NCBI RefSeq assembly: GCF_000948975.2
Contig: NZ_CP059735.1
Span: 2,170,001 to 2,234,000 of the forward strand
Length of the DNA stretch: 64,000 nucleotides
Direction of reading: 5' to 3'
DNA from: Thalassomonas actiniarum
GTDB lineage: Bacteria > Pseudomonadota > Gammaproteobacteria > Enterobacterales > Alteromonadaceae
Each line of letters begins with the position of its first letter. The stretch's first letter is position 1. A program made the translations under genes and the position numbers. Below the pieces are notes generated by a model. The model did not search any database and had not been told where the DNA came from. It saw nothing but the letters and a program-made list of their open reading frames with translations. This document shows positions 44,440 to 54,394 of this stretch, in pieces.

Positions 44440-45242
44440 ACGGGCTGATCAAGGCCTTGCTGTCGGTCGCTTTGATGGTTTTGCTTTCGGGCTGTGGCAG
44501 TGTTCGTAATCTTTATCCGCCGGATGAGAGTCAGGCGGTGACAGTGGTGCCGACGCAAACCTTTGAAGAGCTCAGGGCGCTGCCTAAACCCAGGGGCAGT
44601 ATTCCGGTGTCGGTTTATGCCTTTCGCGATCAAACCGGACAATATAAGCAACAGGCCAATGTCAGCTCCTTTTCTACCGCGGTTACCCAGGGCAGCACTT
44701 CTATTCTGATGCAGGCACTTAGCGACTCCCAGTGGTTTTTACCGGTAGAACGTGAAGGACTGCAAAATATTCTGACTGAGCGGAAAATTACCCGGGCGGC
44801 TTATCAAAACGAGCAAAAAGAAAACGGCCAGGCAAGTGCTAAAGAATTGCCGCCGCTGACCACGGCAAAAATCCTGCTCGAAGGGGGGATCATCAGTTAC
44901 GATACCAATATCCGCACCGGCGGTTTCGGCGCTGAATATTTTGGTATCAGTGCGTCTGAGTTATACCGGGAAGATCAAATTTCCGTGACTATGCGTGCGG
45001 TGGATGTGCGCACCGGACAGGTATTGGTGTCGGTTTCCACCACGAAAAATGTCTTAAGCAAAGAAGTACGCGCCGGTTTTTTCCGTTACATCAGCTTTAA
45101 ACGTCTGGCTGAAGCCGAGGCAGGCTATACCACCAATGAGCCTATGTTTATCTGCGTGAAAAAAACCATCGAAAAGGCGATCACCGAACTGGTGTTAAAA
45201 GGCATAGAAAAACGGGTGTGGAAAGCCCAGGATAATGTTTAA
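44436..45242 (+). CDS. csgG: Curli secretion channel CsgG
   Basis: The 268-residue outer-membrane lipoprotein has the lipobox LLSGCGS (Cys at residue 20) and the CsgG core: [50 protein letters not shown] (in key parts), [25 protein letters not shown] and the second membrane hairpin [18 protein letters not shown]. Nonameric CsgG forms the export pore for CsgA and CsgB. Length is close to the 277 residues of E. coli. It ends the operon csgB-csgA-csgE-csgF-csgG. No csgC is found. Confidence 0.97.
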   Translation: MNGLIKALLSVALMVLLSGCGSVRNLYPPDESQAVTVVPTQTFEELRALPKPRGSIPVSVYAFRDQTGQYKQQANVSSFSTAVTQGSTSILMQALSDSQWFLPVEREGLQNILTERKITRAAYQNEQKENGQASAKELPPLTTAKILLEGGIISYDTNIRTGGFGAEYFGISASELYREDQISVTMRAVDVRTGQVLVSVSTTKNVLSKEVRAGFFRYISFKRLAEAEAGYTTNEPMFICVKKTIEKAITELVLKGIEKRVWKAQDNV

Positions 45243-45261
45243 GCCTTTGCTTGCAGGATAG

Positions 45262-45921
45262 CTAAAAATCCCGGCTGCCTTTTAAAATAATGCTTTGTAA
45301 CAGCTGTTGGATCATCTCTTTTGAGTTATCCTCAAAAGAGATGCCGATATAATCATAGTTTTTGACATTACGGTAGTTTTTTACCCTGCCAACAAGCTGG
45401 TATTGTTGTGATGTTTCCGATTCTTTCAGTAAAATCGTAACTCTGTCGCTTTTTAATTCTTGCGGCAGCAGCGGGCAACAAAAGCAGCAACCGTTGCAGG
45501 AGATGTCTTCAAGCCAGCCCTGAACCTTGCACGCCTGCCGGGCAACTTCTGCTGTCATCTCCAGTTTAAACCTGGGCTCATTGCGGATTAATTTAAGTTG
45601 TACTTTGTCCGGAATGGTGGTGGCGATCATGGCAAACGGCGGGCTGTAAAAGCGCAGTATGGTGGTATTAAATGCCAATATAGCCCCTTCGCCTTCCATA
45701 GAAACGGCTCTGACAGTGGCAATATGTCCTTCCTGCAATAAAGCCGCATGTTTTACCTTAGCCGGCATTTGAAACAGCAGTGCACTTTTGGGTTGTTTGC
45801 CAATATAGACAGACTTAAGTTTTTCATTTAGTGCGGCAGACAGGTGAATGTTTAACACAACATGGGCATTAACCGGCAGTAGCAAGAGGCCTTTTTCACC
45901 GGATAGGGTCGCAATATTCAT
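45262..45921 (-). CDS. PilZ-domain protein, YcgR-like
   Basis: The 219-residue protein has an N-terminal YcgR_2-type domain (about 1-105) and a C-terminal PilZ domain. The cyclic di-GMP motifs are intact: RNEPR (RxxxR, about residues 112-116) and DISCNG (D/NxSxxG, about 139-144). Unusual is a cysteine-rich stretch right there (CNGCCFCC). YcgR-type proteins slow the flagellar motor or act on matrix systems when cyclic di-GMP rises. It lies between csgG and csgD, convergent with the curli operon at a 19-base gap. A role in switching to curli-based adhesion is plausible from the location. Confidence 0.88.
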   Translation of the reverse strand: MNIATLSGEKGLLLLPVNAHVVLNIHLSAALNEKLKSVYIGKQPKSALLFQMPAKVKHAALLQEGHIATVRAVSMEGEGAILAFNTTILRFYSPPFAMIATTIPDKVQLKLIRNEPRFKLEMTAEVARQACKVQGWLEDISCNGCCFCCPLLPQELKSDRVTILLKESETSQQYQLVGRVKNYRNVKNYDYIGISFEDNSKEMIQQLLQSIILKGSRDF

Positions 45922-46190
45922 TTCAGGACTCGACCTTGCTGTAAAGTGCTCGTTGTCCCTAAAAAGCGATTGATAAAGGTGTTACTTGAGTCTAGTTAAT
46001 CCCTTTCAAAATGCTACGGATTTTAAGGTTGGCCGGCATTTATCAGGACTGCCGGAAAACGGTTTTTCCTGCCCCTTGGTGAAAGCTCGCCCGTACTAAG
46101 GTTGAGCCTGCGCCAACCTGTATATGTACGGGAAGTAAGGGATGCCGTAATGATATGGGGCAAGAAAACGGCGATGTCAGCGATAAGCCC

Positions 46191-46922
46191 TTAGTGGGGC
46201 AGGGATCTGAATTGCTGGGACCAGGTAATAAGCTCAATTCGGTTACGGGAGCTGGTTTTGCGAAACAGGCTGTAAATATGGGTTTTGACGGTATTGGTGC
46301 TGATATGCAGCTGGTCGGCAATTTCCTTGTTTTGTGCGCCGCTTGATACCAGGTTGATGATGGTTTTTTCCCGTTTGGTTAAGGCGGGGAAGTTGACTTC
46401 CGCCAGGCGGCTGTCCGCAGGTAACGGGTTTTCCTGCCGGGCTTTTAATAAATCCGCCAGGGCATTATTCATGGTATCGCGTTTAAACCAGCGTTCGTTC
46501 TGTTGTATCCGGGTCAGACCCCGTAAGATAATCTCCGGGCGGTCATTATGGTAAAAGACGCCTTCAATGCCCGATAATAAGGCTTGTTTGTCGCAAAGGG
46601 CATCTTCGCAGGCATTAAAGAGTACGGTTCTGACTTGGGCGGCGAGTTGTAAAACGTTCTCGGGTATTTGTTTTGTCCATAAACTCTTTTGTAAATCAAT
46701 AAAGTAGAGTTGATAATTTCGCCTGTCGCCAACTGCGGGTAACTCACTGCCTGTGGTTAATGTCATATTGCAGGTGCCGGCGAGTCCGATAAAGTGCTTT
46801 AAAGCCTCCTGATCTGTATCTTGAGTTAAGTTTGGGTTTACGTGAGCAGATGTATCACTGATGTTGTTCCCGGTAGTCGTTAGAACAAAAGCATTCAGTC
46901 TTCCCATGTCCATTGAGTTCAT
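46191..46922 (-). CDS. csgD: CsgD-like LuxR-family regulator
   Basis: The 243-residue protein has a C-terminal LuxR-type helix-turn-helix (FPALTKREKTIINLVSSGAQNKEIADQLHISTNTVKTHIYSLFRK, key parts LTKREKTI and NKEIADQLHIS) and an N-terminal receiver-like domain like CsgD, with FYHNDRPEIILRGLTRI near the junction. CsgD activates curli genes and cellulose synthesis. The ATG at 46,922 follows AGGAAGG by 7 bases; earlier in-frame ATGs lack this. It is on the opposite strand from the curli operon, after the PilZ gene. In E. coli csgD heads the csgDEFG operon; here it stands apart. Confidence 0.9.
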   Translation of the reverse strand: MNSMDMGRLNAFVLTTTGNNISDTSAHVNPNLTQDTDQEALKHFIGLAGTCNMTLTTGSELPAVGDRRNYQLYFIDLQKSLWTKQIPENVLQLAAQVRTVLFNACEDALCDKQALLSGIEGVFYHNDRPEIILRGLTRIQQNERWFKRDTMNNALADLLKARQENPLPADSRLAEVNFPALTKREKTIINLVSSGAQNKEIADQLHISTNTVKTHIYSLFRKTSSRNRIELITWSQQFRSLPH

Positions 46923-47351
46923 AAATAACCTTCCTTTATCACACTCATTTTTGTTATCCATAGTGTAAATTGATGGCGGCAAAAGGATTACCTTTTATAT
47001 TCTGGGTTATGTCGACTCATCACCTATCCCTGGTTTGTGAATCTTGTCATGCCTGATTAACGATGAAATAGCAATACTACTTAAGCTTACTCACCAAATC
47101 TTTACACATAATTTACATTTCCACCATACCGCTTTTGTTGATACCTGTCTAGAGCTGACTATTGTATAATTTTTTCTGCTTACCCCCTGGCAGGAAGACT
47201 TGCATGTTTATCGGCAAAAATTGCCCGCTTAGCGGCCTTGAAGGGGAAGTTATCCTGAAGGGGTGCGAGAAATTTGTTGAAATCAGCGGGTAATGTCTGC
47301 TGTTTTTCGATAGAATGCCGACACTGAAAAATGTCAATGTCTTAGTGAATT
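46923..47351. other. Intergenic region between csgD and epmC
   Basis: The 429 bases must hold the csgD promoter, which is long and complex in enterobacteria, and that of epmC. I see no gene and no strong repeat. Short minus-strand frames here lack ribosome sites. Confidence 0.5.
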
Positions 47352-47936
47352 ATGTTACATCGTTACCAGGATCTGATCAGCCTTTTTGATTCGGGCTTAG
47401 GTGCGCAGTTTAATACCCGTTTGGTTAAGGGAGGCGATGAGCCAGTCTATCTTCCTGCCGGCGAGAATTGTCCCTACCATCAAATTATTTTTGCCCGTGG
47501 CTATTATGCCAGCGCCTTGCATGAAGTTGCCCACTGGTGTATTGCCGGACAGGCGCGGCGTTTGCTGGAAGATTTCGGTTACTGGTATTTGCCCGATGGA
47601 CGCAGTGAACAGCAGCAACAGGCATTTGAGCAAGTGGAGATTAAACCCCAGGCGCTGGAGTGGGCGTTTTGTGTCGCCGCCAATAAGCGCTTTAATGTCT
47701 CCGCCGACAATCTTAACGGCGCCGGCGCCGATACCATGGCTTTTAAAGTGGCGGTGTACCGGCAGGTGCTTAACTACCTTGAAGTTGGCTTTCCTCCCCG
47801 GGGGCAACAATTTATTGATGCCCTGGCCAAGTTCTATAGTGTAAAGACACCGTTAACGGCAGAGGATTTTGAGCTTGATGCTCATTTGCAGGAAATGTAT
47901 CAGCAAAGCTGTGAAAAAGAGGACCAGACAGTATGA
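47352..47936 (+). CDS. epmC: Elongation factor P hydroxylase EpmC
   Basis: The 194-residue enzyme hydroxylates the beta-lysyl-lysine of elongation factor P, the last modification step. The signature is ALHEVAHWCIAG (around residue 56), with the HExxH metal site, together with DFGYWYLPDGR and ALEWAFC. It matches YfcM of E. coli in length. The stop overlaps the start of the next gene by 4 bases. yfcL and mnmC nearby match the E. coli neighbourhood. Confidence 0.95.
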   Translation: MLHRYQDLISLFDSGLGAQFNTRLVKGGDEPVYLPAGENCPYHQIIFARGYYASALHEVAHWCIAGQARRLLEDFGYWYLPDGRSEQQQQAFEQVEIKPQALEWAFCVAANKRFNVSADNLNGAGADTMAFKVAVYRQVLNYLEVGFPPRGQQFIDALAKFYSVKTPLTAEDFELDAHLQEMYQQSCEKEDQTV

Positions 47937-49066
47937 GCCGTTTTAAACTGGGATTTATCATCAACCCGATTGCCGGGATCGGCGGCAGTGTTGCCTTAAA
48001 AGGCAGTGATGGTCAGGGGACGCCTGAGCAGGCGTTGGCGCTGGGAGCAACGGCCAAGGCGAATTTTCGCGCCAGTCAGGCACTGGAGGTGTTATTGCCC
48101 TATAAAGAGCAACTGGTAATTTACACCGCCAATGATTTGATGGGGGCCGAATGTGCTGCTGCGCTGGGTTTTTGTGTCGAAACCTTATATCACAGCGAGG
48201 GGGAAATGACCTCCGCCCTGGATACGCAAAAGGCAGTCGATACCTTATTGGCCCGGGATATCGATATTTTATTGTTTGCCGGCGGTGACGGCACTGCCCG
48301 GGATATTTGCCAACAGGTGGGGGACAGTTTTCCGGTATTGGGCATTCCCGCCGGTTGTAAAATTCACTCCGGGGTTTATGCGGTTACACCAAAAGCCGCG
48401 GGACGGGTGATCGAATTAATGGTGACTAAGCAGCTGGTGACGTTAACCGAAGCCGATGTCATGGACATCGATGAAAGCCTGTTCCGAGACGGGATCGTCA
48501 AAGCGAAGCGTTTTGGTGAAATGCAAATCCCCAGTGAGCTGCGTTATATCCAGGCGGTTAAATCCGGCGGTAAAGAATCCGATGAGCTGGTATTGCAGGA
48601 TATTGCCGCCGATATCATAGAGCAGATGGACGATGAATTATTTATTATCGGCTCCGGCTCTACCACGGCATTTATCATGGAAGAGCTTGGCCTGGAAAAT
48701 ACCTTGCTGGGGGTTGATGTTTTGCACCAGCAAGAGGTGGTGGCCAATGATATGACCGAAAGTGACTTATGGTCACTGATCAGGGAGCGGCAACCGGGCC
48801 AGGTTAAGTTGGTGATCACCCTCATTGGCGGACAGGGGCATGTTTTTGGCCGCGGTAACCAGCAATTAAGCCCGAGGATCATTCAGGCGATAGGCAAAGA
48901 AAATATCATTATCGTGGCCACGAAAAGCAAACTGGCGGCGTTAGATAACCGGCCCCTGATTGCCGATACCGGCGATGCCGATTTAGATAAGGCGCTTAGC
49001 GGTTATTTTCCGGTAACCACAGGTTATAAAGACCAGGTGCTTTATCCGCTGTCGAGCCCGGAATAA
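47933..49066 (+). CDS. ATP-NAD kinase family protein (COG3199 type)
   Basis: The 377-residue protein has the diacylglycerol/NAD kinase fold: LGFIINPIAGIGGSVALKGSDG at the N-terminus, the phosphate loop AGGDGTARDI, and GIPAGCKIHSGVYA. COG3199 proteins are predicted to bind nucleotide and phosphorylate an unknown substrate; some lie next to acetoin catabolism genes. True NAD kinase is encoded separately at 28,463, so this is not a second nadK by default. It starts inside the last codons of epmC and is followed by yfcL. Its substrate cannot be assigned. Confidence 0.88.
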   Translation: MSRFKLGFIINPIAGIGGSVALKGSDGQGTPEQALALGATAKANFRASQALEVLLPYKEQLVIYTANDLMGAECAAALGFCVETLYHSEGEMTSALDTQKAVDTLLARDIDILLFAGGDGTARDICQQVGDSFPVLGIPAGCKIHSGVYAVTPKAAGRVIELMVTKQLVTLTEADVMDIDESLFRDGIVKAKRFGEMQIPSELRYIQAVKSGGKESDELVLQDIAADIIEQMDDELFIIGSGSTTAFIMEELGLENTLLGVDVLHQQEVVANDMTESDLWSLIRERQPGQVKLVITLIGGQGHVFGRGNQQLSPRIIQAIGKENIIIVATKSKLAALDNRPLIADTGDADLDKALSGYFPVTTGYKDQVLYPLSSPE

Positions 49067-49150
49067 TAAGTCAATTTAAACGCTTGCCTGAACCTTATTT
49101 TAGTTAGAGCAGCGCAGGCAAAAAGCAGAGTAAAAAATTTAGGAAAGAAA

Positions 49151-49423
49151 ATGCAGTTAACCAATTTAGCCTCCCTTTACCAGTATTTTGATGACATGGT
49201 GGCCTCAGATGCCGACAGCGATACCTTGTTTGCCAGCAGCTACCTCCGCGGTTTTATCAGCCTGGCCGCCAGCAGTTATGGTGATGAACAGCAAGCTTTA
49301 TCGGCGCAACTGGCGCAGGAGGTCAGTGAACAGTTACATCAGGCCCGAACCGAACTGGCGCCGCAGGACAGGCAACTGGTGAATAATTTCTGGCTGGAAT
49401 TACAGGGATATTTTTCTGCTTAG
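49151..49423 (+). CDS. yfcL: YfcL family protein
   Basis: The 90-residue protein matches YfcL of E. coli in length and in the motif FASSYLRGFISLA followed by a helical end with QDRQLVNNFW. The family is small and of unknown function. AGGAAAG precedes the ATG. It sits between the COG3199 gene and mnmC, as in related genomes where yfcL, epmC and mnmC cluster. A terminator follows at 49,437. Confidence 0.88.
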   Translation: MQLTNLASLYQYFDDMVASDADSDTLFASSYLRGFISLAASSYGDEQQALSAQLAQEVSEQLHQARTELAPQDRQLVNNFWLELQGYFSA

Positions 49424-49436
49424 ATGAAGCTAGTAT

Positions 49437-49474
49437 CGGGTTTATGTGATTAACGAACAGCATAAACCCGTTTT
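49437..49474 (+). terminator. Terminator after yfcL
   Basis: A perfect 10-bp stem CGGGTTTATG/CATAAACCCG (49,437-49,446 with 49,461-49,470) is followed by TTTT. It lies between the convergent ends of yfcL and mnmC. Confidence 0.85.
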
Positions 49475-49481
49475 AGGTCGT

Positions 49482-51482
49482 TTAGCACTTACCTTTGATA
49501 ATGTCCCGAATGATGAAACGGTTGGGGGCAAGGTTAAACAGCATTTTACTGTCTACCGGGTAGGGCGTACCGCAGATATCTGCGGCTAAAATGTCCGCCA
49601 ACAGCGGAGCCGAGCAAAGTCCCCGGGCCCCCAGCCCTGTCATCAGATAAAGGTTGTCTATCACCGGAGCCGCCTGGTTAAAGCGCCAGTTCTTATCTTT
49701 GGCCAGATGGGCATATATGGTTTTATGGGCCTGGATATCCGGCATAGGTCCTACCATGGGAATGTGATCCGGGGTCATGCAGCGTAATCTGGCCTTGCTG
49801 GCGATAACATCTTCTGCGTTCCATTGACTCATTCCGGGTAAACACTTCTCCAGCATAGCCAGATTATAGGCATCGTCTTCGGCTTTGGCCCGGGTATCAA
49901 AGCTGTTTTTCTCAAACGTGGCCCCGATACAGTGCAGTCCCTTATGCTCAGGCGTCAGGTAACCCTTATGGCACAATACCGTGCTTAACTTGTCTGTTTC
50001 CGGATTAGTTTGCATCGAGCTGACCTGGCCCCGCACCGAGCTTAGCGGTAGTTGATCTGCGATATTTAATTTTATCGACTCGGCGCCGCCGCAGATAATC
50101 AGCACTTTTTCGTTAAAGCTGGCATGTTCGCTGCGCAGTTGCCAGCTGAGATCTTCATTTTGCTGAATGTGATCGATTTTTATGTCTGCTTTGATTTTCA
50201 AGCGGTTTGTCGCCTGTGCGGCGCTAAACAGTGTTTTCACCAGCTCGCCGGGGGCAATCCAGCCGGCGCCCGGCATAAACAAACCGCCAAAATCGAGCTT
50301 GAGTCCGGCAAGTTCACTGGCCTGCTCGGCGTTAACGCCGTGTATCAAGGTTTTTGGCCAGCTCTTTAATTGCTCAAACAACTGCTGGCGTTTTTCCAGG
50401 CTTTCCTTATAGGAGACTTCCAGCAAACCACACCACTGGTGGGGAAAGTGATGGCCTTCATCGCTCACTTGCTGGTAAAGGCTTTTGGCCCGGTTAAAGG
50501 CTTGTTGGTAAAACAAACTGATATCATCGGCTTGCTGATGCAGCAGCGGATATAAAGCGCCGATGGCATTGCTTGAAGCCCCCTGGGCCACTGTACTGTC
50601 CTGGCAATATAAGTTCACTTTAACGCCAAGCCGGGTTAAGGCGTATGCCGCGCAGGCGGAGGCAATGCCGCCGCCGATAATCCCCACCTGGTGGGGTTTG
50701 TTGATGCTCGGCCTTAACCGGTAACCTTTACCGGAATTTTTACCCTGCTGGAAAATGCCGGTTAACATCTGTTTTTTCTTGCCGCCGGTGGCCTTTTTCT
50801 CCAGGCGAAAACCTATCTCGGCCAACTGCCGCCGGACCAGGCCGGCCACGGTAAAGGTGGCGACACTGGCTTGTTCTTTTGATAACCGGGCGATTTGCTC
50901 AAATAAAGGGGCATGCCACATGTCCGGATTTTTTCTCGGGGAAAAGCCGTCCAGGTACCAGGCATCGATCAAGCCGCTTTTTTTGGTTTTAAGGGCCGAA
51001 AAGGCTTGGGCGGCATCATCAAAATAAAGTTGTAGGGTCACTTTGCCGCCGAAGAATTTTCCCTGCCACATTTGTTCGCACTTATCCGGATATTGCTCAA
51101 CCAGGGATTGTGCATACTCTGCCAGCTCGGGCAAAATGGCTAATGATTTTTCGAGTTGCTCTTTGGTTAGCGGATATTTCTCAACACTGATAAAGGTCAG
51201 GGGTAATAGGGGACTTTCCCCGTTTTTTTGTAAAGCCAGTTGTTGCTGTACTTTTTGATACACCTGTAAGGTGAGTAGAAAATTTAACCCGCTGCCAAAG
51301 CCGGTTTCGGCGATGGTTAACGGTGATTTACCCTGCAACAGGCGATTATAGATATCATTGCCCTGGATAAAGACGGCACTGCTTTGTTGGCAGCCTGAGT
51401 CTGAATCGAAGTAAATATCTTGGAACTGTTCTGAAAAAGGGGCGCCGTCGGCGCCGAAAGAAATTGGGTTATCGCTGTTCAC
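49482..51482 (-). CDS. mnmC: Bifunctional tRNA wobble-uridine enzyme MnmC
   Basis: The 666-residue protein completes 5-methylaminomethyl-2-thiouridine at tRNA position 34. Residues 1 to about 240 form the methyltransferase part ([30 protein letters not shown]). From about 267 follows the FAD-dependent oxidase part, opening [16 protein letters not shown] and ending with [18 protein letters not shown]. Length is that of E. coli MnmC. The start is GTG at 51,482. It is divergent from fabB, as in E. coli. Confidence 0.96.
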   Translation of the reverse strand: MNSDNPISFGADGAPFSEQFQDIYFDSDSGCQQSSAVFIQGNDIYNRLLQGKSPLTIAETGFGSGLNFLLTLQVYQKVQQQLALQKNGESPLLPLTFISVEKYPLTKEQLEKSLAILPELAEYAQSLVEQYPDKCEQMWQGKFFGGKVTLQLYFDDAAQAFSALKTKKSGLIDAWYLDGFSPRKNPDMWHAPLFEQIARLSKEQASVATFTVAGLVRRQLAEIGFRLEKKATGGKKKQMLTGIFQQGKNSGKGYRLRPSINKPHQVGIIGGGIASACAAYALTRLGVKVNLYCQDSTVAQGASSNAIGALYPLLHQQADDISLFYQQAFNRAKSLYQQVSDEGHHFPHQWCGLLEVSYKESLEKRQQLFEQLKSWPKTLIHGVNAEQASELAGLKLDFGGLFMPGAGWIAPGELVKTLFSAAQATNRLKIKADIKIDHIQQNEDLSWQLRSEHASFNEKVLIICGGAESIKLNIADQLPLSSVRGQVSSMQTNPETDKLSTVLCHKGYLTPEHKGLHCIGATFEKNSFDTRAKAEDDAYNLAMLEKCLPGMSQWNAEDVIASKARLRCMTPDHIPMVGPMPDIQAHKTIYAHLAKDKNWRFNQAAPVIDNLYLMTGLGARGLCSAPLLADILAADICGTPYPVDSKMLFNLAPNRFIIRDIIKGKC

Positions 51483-51657
51483 AGGGTTATAAATTGCTGT
51501 TAGTTTATATATATACGGTGTATTTTACCTGTACTTTAGCTGCTGTGTCATATAAATTAATAAGTCAGTGTACAGGTGTACGCTGGACAGACCAGTATCA
51601 GGGGCAAAAGTCGGTATGATATGCCCGAATTTTAAATATTAATATGGTTATATATAA

Positions 51658-52869
51658 ATGAAACGTGTAGTGATCACCGGATTAGGTATTGTCTCTAGCA
51701 TAGGTAACAATGCAGAAGAAGTTTTAGCTTCGTTAAAATCAGGACGTTCAGGGATTTCCCGCTCAGAAAGCTTTGCCGAAAAAGGCCTGCGCAGCCAGGT
51801 ATGGGGCAAGCCGGATATTGAAACTAAAGATCATATCGACCGTAAAGCGCTGCGCTTTATGGGGGATGCTGCAGGTTACGCGCATATTGCCATGCAACAG
51901 GCCATTGAAGATGCCAAGTTGACCCCGGAGCAAGTCTCTAACTTTCGCACCGGTATTGTTGCCGGCTCAGGCGGCGCTTCCTCGTTGAATGTTGTTAATT
52001 CAGCCGATACCTTAAGAGAGCGTGGCGTTAAACGCGTAGGGGCTTATGCGGTGCCTAAAACCATGTCCAGTACTTGTTCAGCCTGTCTGGCAACCCCTTT
52101 TAAAATCAAAGGGGTGAATTATTCTATCAGCTCGGCTTGTGCTACCAGTGCCCATTGTATCGGTAATGCCATGGAGCTGATCCAGCTGGGTAAACAAGAT
52201 ATCGTTTTTGCCGGCGGCGGGGAAGAAGTGGACTGGTCACTGGCAATGATGTTTGACGGCATGGGCGCCTTGTCTTCTCAATATAACGATAGCCCGGAAA
52301 CGGCTTCGCGCACCTATGATGCCGACCGTGACGGTTTTGTTATTTCCGGCGGCGGCGGTATGGTCGTGGTTGAAGAACTTGAACACGCCCTGGCCCGTGG
52401 TGCTCATATCTATGCCGAACTGGTTGGCTATGGCGCAACTTCAGACGGTTATGACATGGTAGCACCAAGCGGTGAAGGTGCGGTGCGTTGTATGCAGCAG
52501 GCGATGGAAGGGGTAGAAGGCAAGGTCGATTATCTTAATACCCACGGCACTTCAACCCCAGTTGGCGATGTTAAAGAGTTAGGCGCTATCCAGGAAGTGT
52601 TCGGTCAGGAATCTCCTGCTATCAGCGCGACTAAAGCCATGACCGGCCATGCCTTAGGTGCTGCCGGTGTTCATGAAGCGATTTATTCTATGCTGATGAT
52701 GGAGCATAACTTTGTTGCCCCGTCGGTGAATATCACGAATTTAGATGAACAGGCCGAGGGTCTGGATATCGTCACTGAAAAACGTGATACCGAGTTAAAC
52801 CTGGTGATGTCGAACAGTTTTGGTTTCGGTGGCACTAACGCTACTTTGGTAATGAAAAAATACAAATAA
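51658..52869 (+). CDS. fabB: 3-oxoacyl-[acyl-carrier-protein] synthase I
   Basis: The 403-residue enzyme condenses malonyl-ACP with acyl-ACP and is needed for unsaturated fatty acid synthesis. The Cys-His-His triad is visible: Cys in [10 protein letters not shown] (about 162), His in [11 protein letters not shown] (about 297) and His in [10 protein letters not shown] (about 332). The C-terminus has [13 protein letters not shown]. It resembles FabB rather than FabF in length and in the [11 protein letters not shown] region. A terminator follows at 52,895. Confidence 0.97.
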   Translation: MKRVVITGLGIVSSIGNNAEEVLASLKSGRSGISRSESFAEKGLRSQVWGKPDIETKDHIDRKALRFMGDAAGYAHIAMQQAIEDAKLTPEQVSNFRTGIVAGSGGASSLNVVNSADTLRERGVKRVGAYAVPKTMSSTCSACLATPFKIKGVNYSISSACATSAHCIGNAMELIQLGKQDIVFAGGGEEVDWSLAMMFDGMGALSSQYNDSPETASRTYDADRDGFVISGGGGMVVVEELEHALARGAHIYAELVGYGATSDGYDMVAPSGEGAVRCMQQAMEGVEGKVDYLNTHGTSTPVGDVKELGAIQEVFGQESPAISATKAMTGHALGAAGVHEAIYSMLMMEHNFVAPSVNITNLDEQAEGLDIVTEKRDTELNLVMSNSFGFGGTNATLVMKKYK

Positions 52870-52894
52870 CAAGGAGTTACTTGTTGTTTTGAAG

Positions 52895-52916
52895 GGCGCC
52901 GGTTGGCGCCTTTTTT
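52895..52916 (+). terminator. Intrinsic terminator of fabB
   Basis: GGCGCC/GGCGCC (52,895-52,900 with 52,905-52,910) with a 4-base loop and six T residues. A single TACATGGATGTA stretch directly after it recalls the boxes of the two tandem arrays. Confidence 0.94.
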
Positions 52917-53076
52917 ATACATGGATGTATTTATCCTGCAGTGCCATAGAGGGCAAGGAGCAGGATTTATGTGTCGGTTAAAAAAGATATAGCGTTAATA
53001 TTGAGGTGAAAGAAAGGTATTAGCGACTACACTCATGGTAAGTGAAGAGCGTTTTATTAATGCTGGGGAAACTTTT

Positions 53077-54288
53077 ATGTCCCGGTCACTTTCATTAGAT
53101 TATTCTGCGTTGCTAATTGAGCAATGGTCACAAACCTTGAACCTGCTGGCAGATATCTTGGACATGCCTGCGGTATTGATCATGAAGCTTGATGGCGAAC
53201 ATATTAAAGTGTTTGCCAAAAGTGAGGGGCAACAAAACCCCTATCGGGTGGGAGAGGCAGAAGTTTTTGACGGTTCGGGGCTTTATTGTGAACATGTCAT
53301 CAAAAACCGGGAGATGTTAGAGGTCAATAATGCCCTTAAAGACCCGCACTGGGATGCTAATCCGGATATTAAGCTTAACATGATCTATTATCTGGGTTTG
53401 CCGCTCAATTATAGTGATGGCCAGCCATTCGGTACCATTTGTGCGCTTGATAACCATGAACGTCCGACAGAAAAAAAATTCCAAAAGTTATTGCTGCATA
53501 TTAAAAATACCCTTGAAGATCAGTTAAAGGCCTATGATATTCAGCAACAGGTGATCGAGCACAAGAGTCAGAGCCATGTTGAAAACCTGATCCGCGGCAT
53601 GGCCCATGAACTTAATACGCCAGCAGGGATTGCTATCACTTCTGCTACCACTTTAAGCAGCATGCTTGACGTGTTGACTCAGAAGTTTCACCAGCAAACC
53701 CTGTCTAAACATCAATTTCTCGATTTTGAAGAAAAAGCTTCACCTTGCCTGGCGTTAATCAGCACAAACTTGGAGAAAATCTCCAAGCTGGTTGAGCGTT
53801 TTAAAGATCTTTCCATGCAATTTTCCATGGATGTCAGCAATATCCGTCTTGAACGTTTTTTGAAAGCCTTATGCGAGGGGTTTAACCATATCTATGGCAA
53901 ACAGCAGGTGAACTTTCGGTTAAATGCCCCTGATAAGCTCACTTTGCACAGTATTCCTGTGTTGCTGCAAACCGTTATTACCGAATTAGTGGAAAATGCG
54001 GTGGAGCATGCCTTTGAAAACACAAAGGTAAGACGCATCGATATTGATGCTGAGCGCTTTCATCACAGGATCTTACTTAGGGTTAGTGATAATGGTATCG
54101 GCATAAAACACAATATTTCCGGAGATGTTTTTTCTCCCTGTTTTGCCCGTAAACAAGCAGGGCGTTTTGGTTTGGGGCTTTGCGTGGTCAACAAAATTGT
54201 GCAGATGCAACTTAAAGGCAATATCAAGCTGGCAGCACAGAGGCAGGAGGGGACTGTGTTTGAAATGGTGTTGCCGGATTTGGCTTAA
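53077..54288 (+). CDS. Cytoplasmic GAF-domain sensor histidine kinase
   Basis: The 403-residue protein has a GAF domain (about 15-155, with YLGLPLNYSDGQPFGTICALD), a short coiled linker, a histidine phosphoacceptor box GMAHELNTPAG (His about 187), and a HATPase domain with ELVENAVEHAF, DNGIGI and GRFGLGLCVVN. There is no membrane segment, so the signal is internal. No response regulator gene is adjacent, so it is an orphan kinase. I prefer ATG 53,077, which GGGGA precedes by 7 bases; an in-frame ATG at 53,035 would add 14 residues. It lies between fabB and a PEP-CTERM gene. Confidence 0.87.
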   Translation: MSRSLSLDYSALLIEQWSQTLNLLADILDMPAVLIMKLDGEHIKVFAKSEGQQNPYRVGEAEVFDGSGLYCEHVIKNREMLEVNNALKDPHWDANPDIKLNMIYYLGLPLNYSDGQPFGTICALDNHERPTEKKFQKLLLHIKNTLEDQLKAYDIQQQVIEHKSQSHVENLIRGMAHELNTPAGIAITSATTLSSMLDVLTQKFHQQTLSKHQFLDFEEKASPCLALISTNLEKISKLVERFKDLSMQFSMDVSNIRLERFLKALCEGFNHIYGKQQVNFRLNAPDKLTLHSIPVLLQTVITELVENAVEHAFENTKVRRIDIDAERFHHRILLRVSDNGIGIKHNISGDVFSPCFARKQAGRFGLGLCVVNKIVQMQLKGNIKLAAQRQEGTVFEMVLPDLA

Positions 54289-54357
54289 AGAGATAGTAGG
54301 CGCTCGATAAATATCAGCAATAAACGTGTGTTTCTACAAGAGTAAGGAAGATTTCGT

Positions 54358-54380
54358 AGCCGGGCCAAGTTAGCCCGGCT
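54358..54380. terminator. Hairpin between convergent genes
   Basis: AGCCGGGC/GCCCGGCT (54,358-54,365 with 54,373-54,380) with a 7-base loop lies between the histidine kinase and the PEP-CTERM gene. T tracts are weak on both strands; it may serve both genes. Confidence 0.65.
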
Positions 54381-54394
54381 GTAATCTTTAGCCG

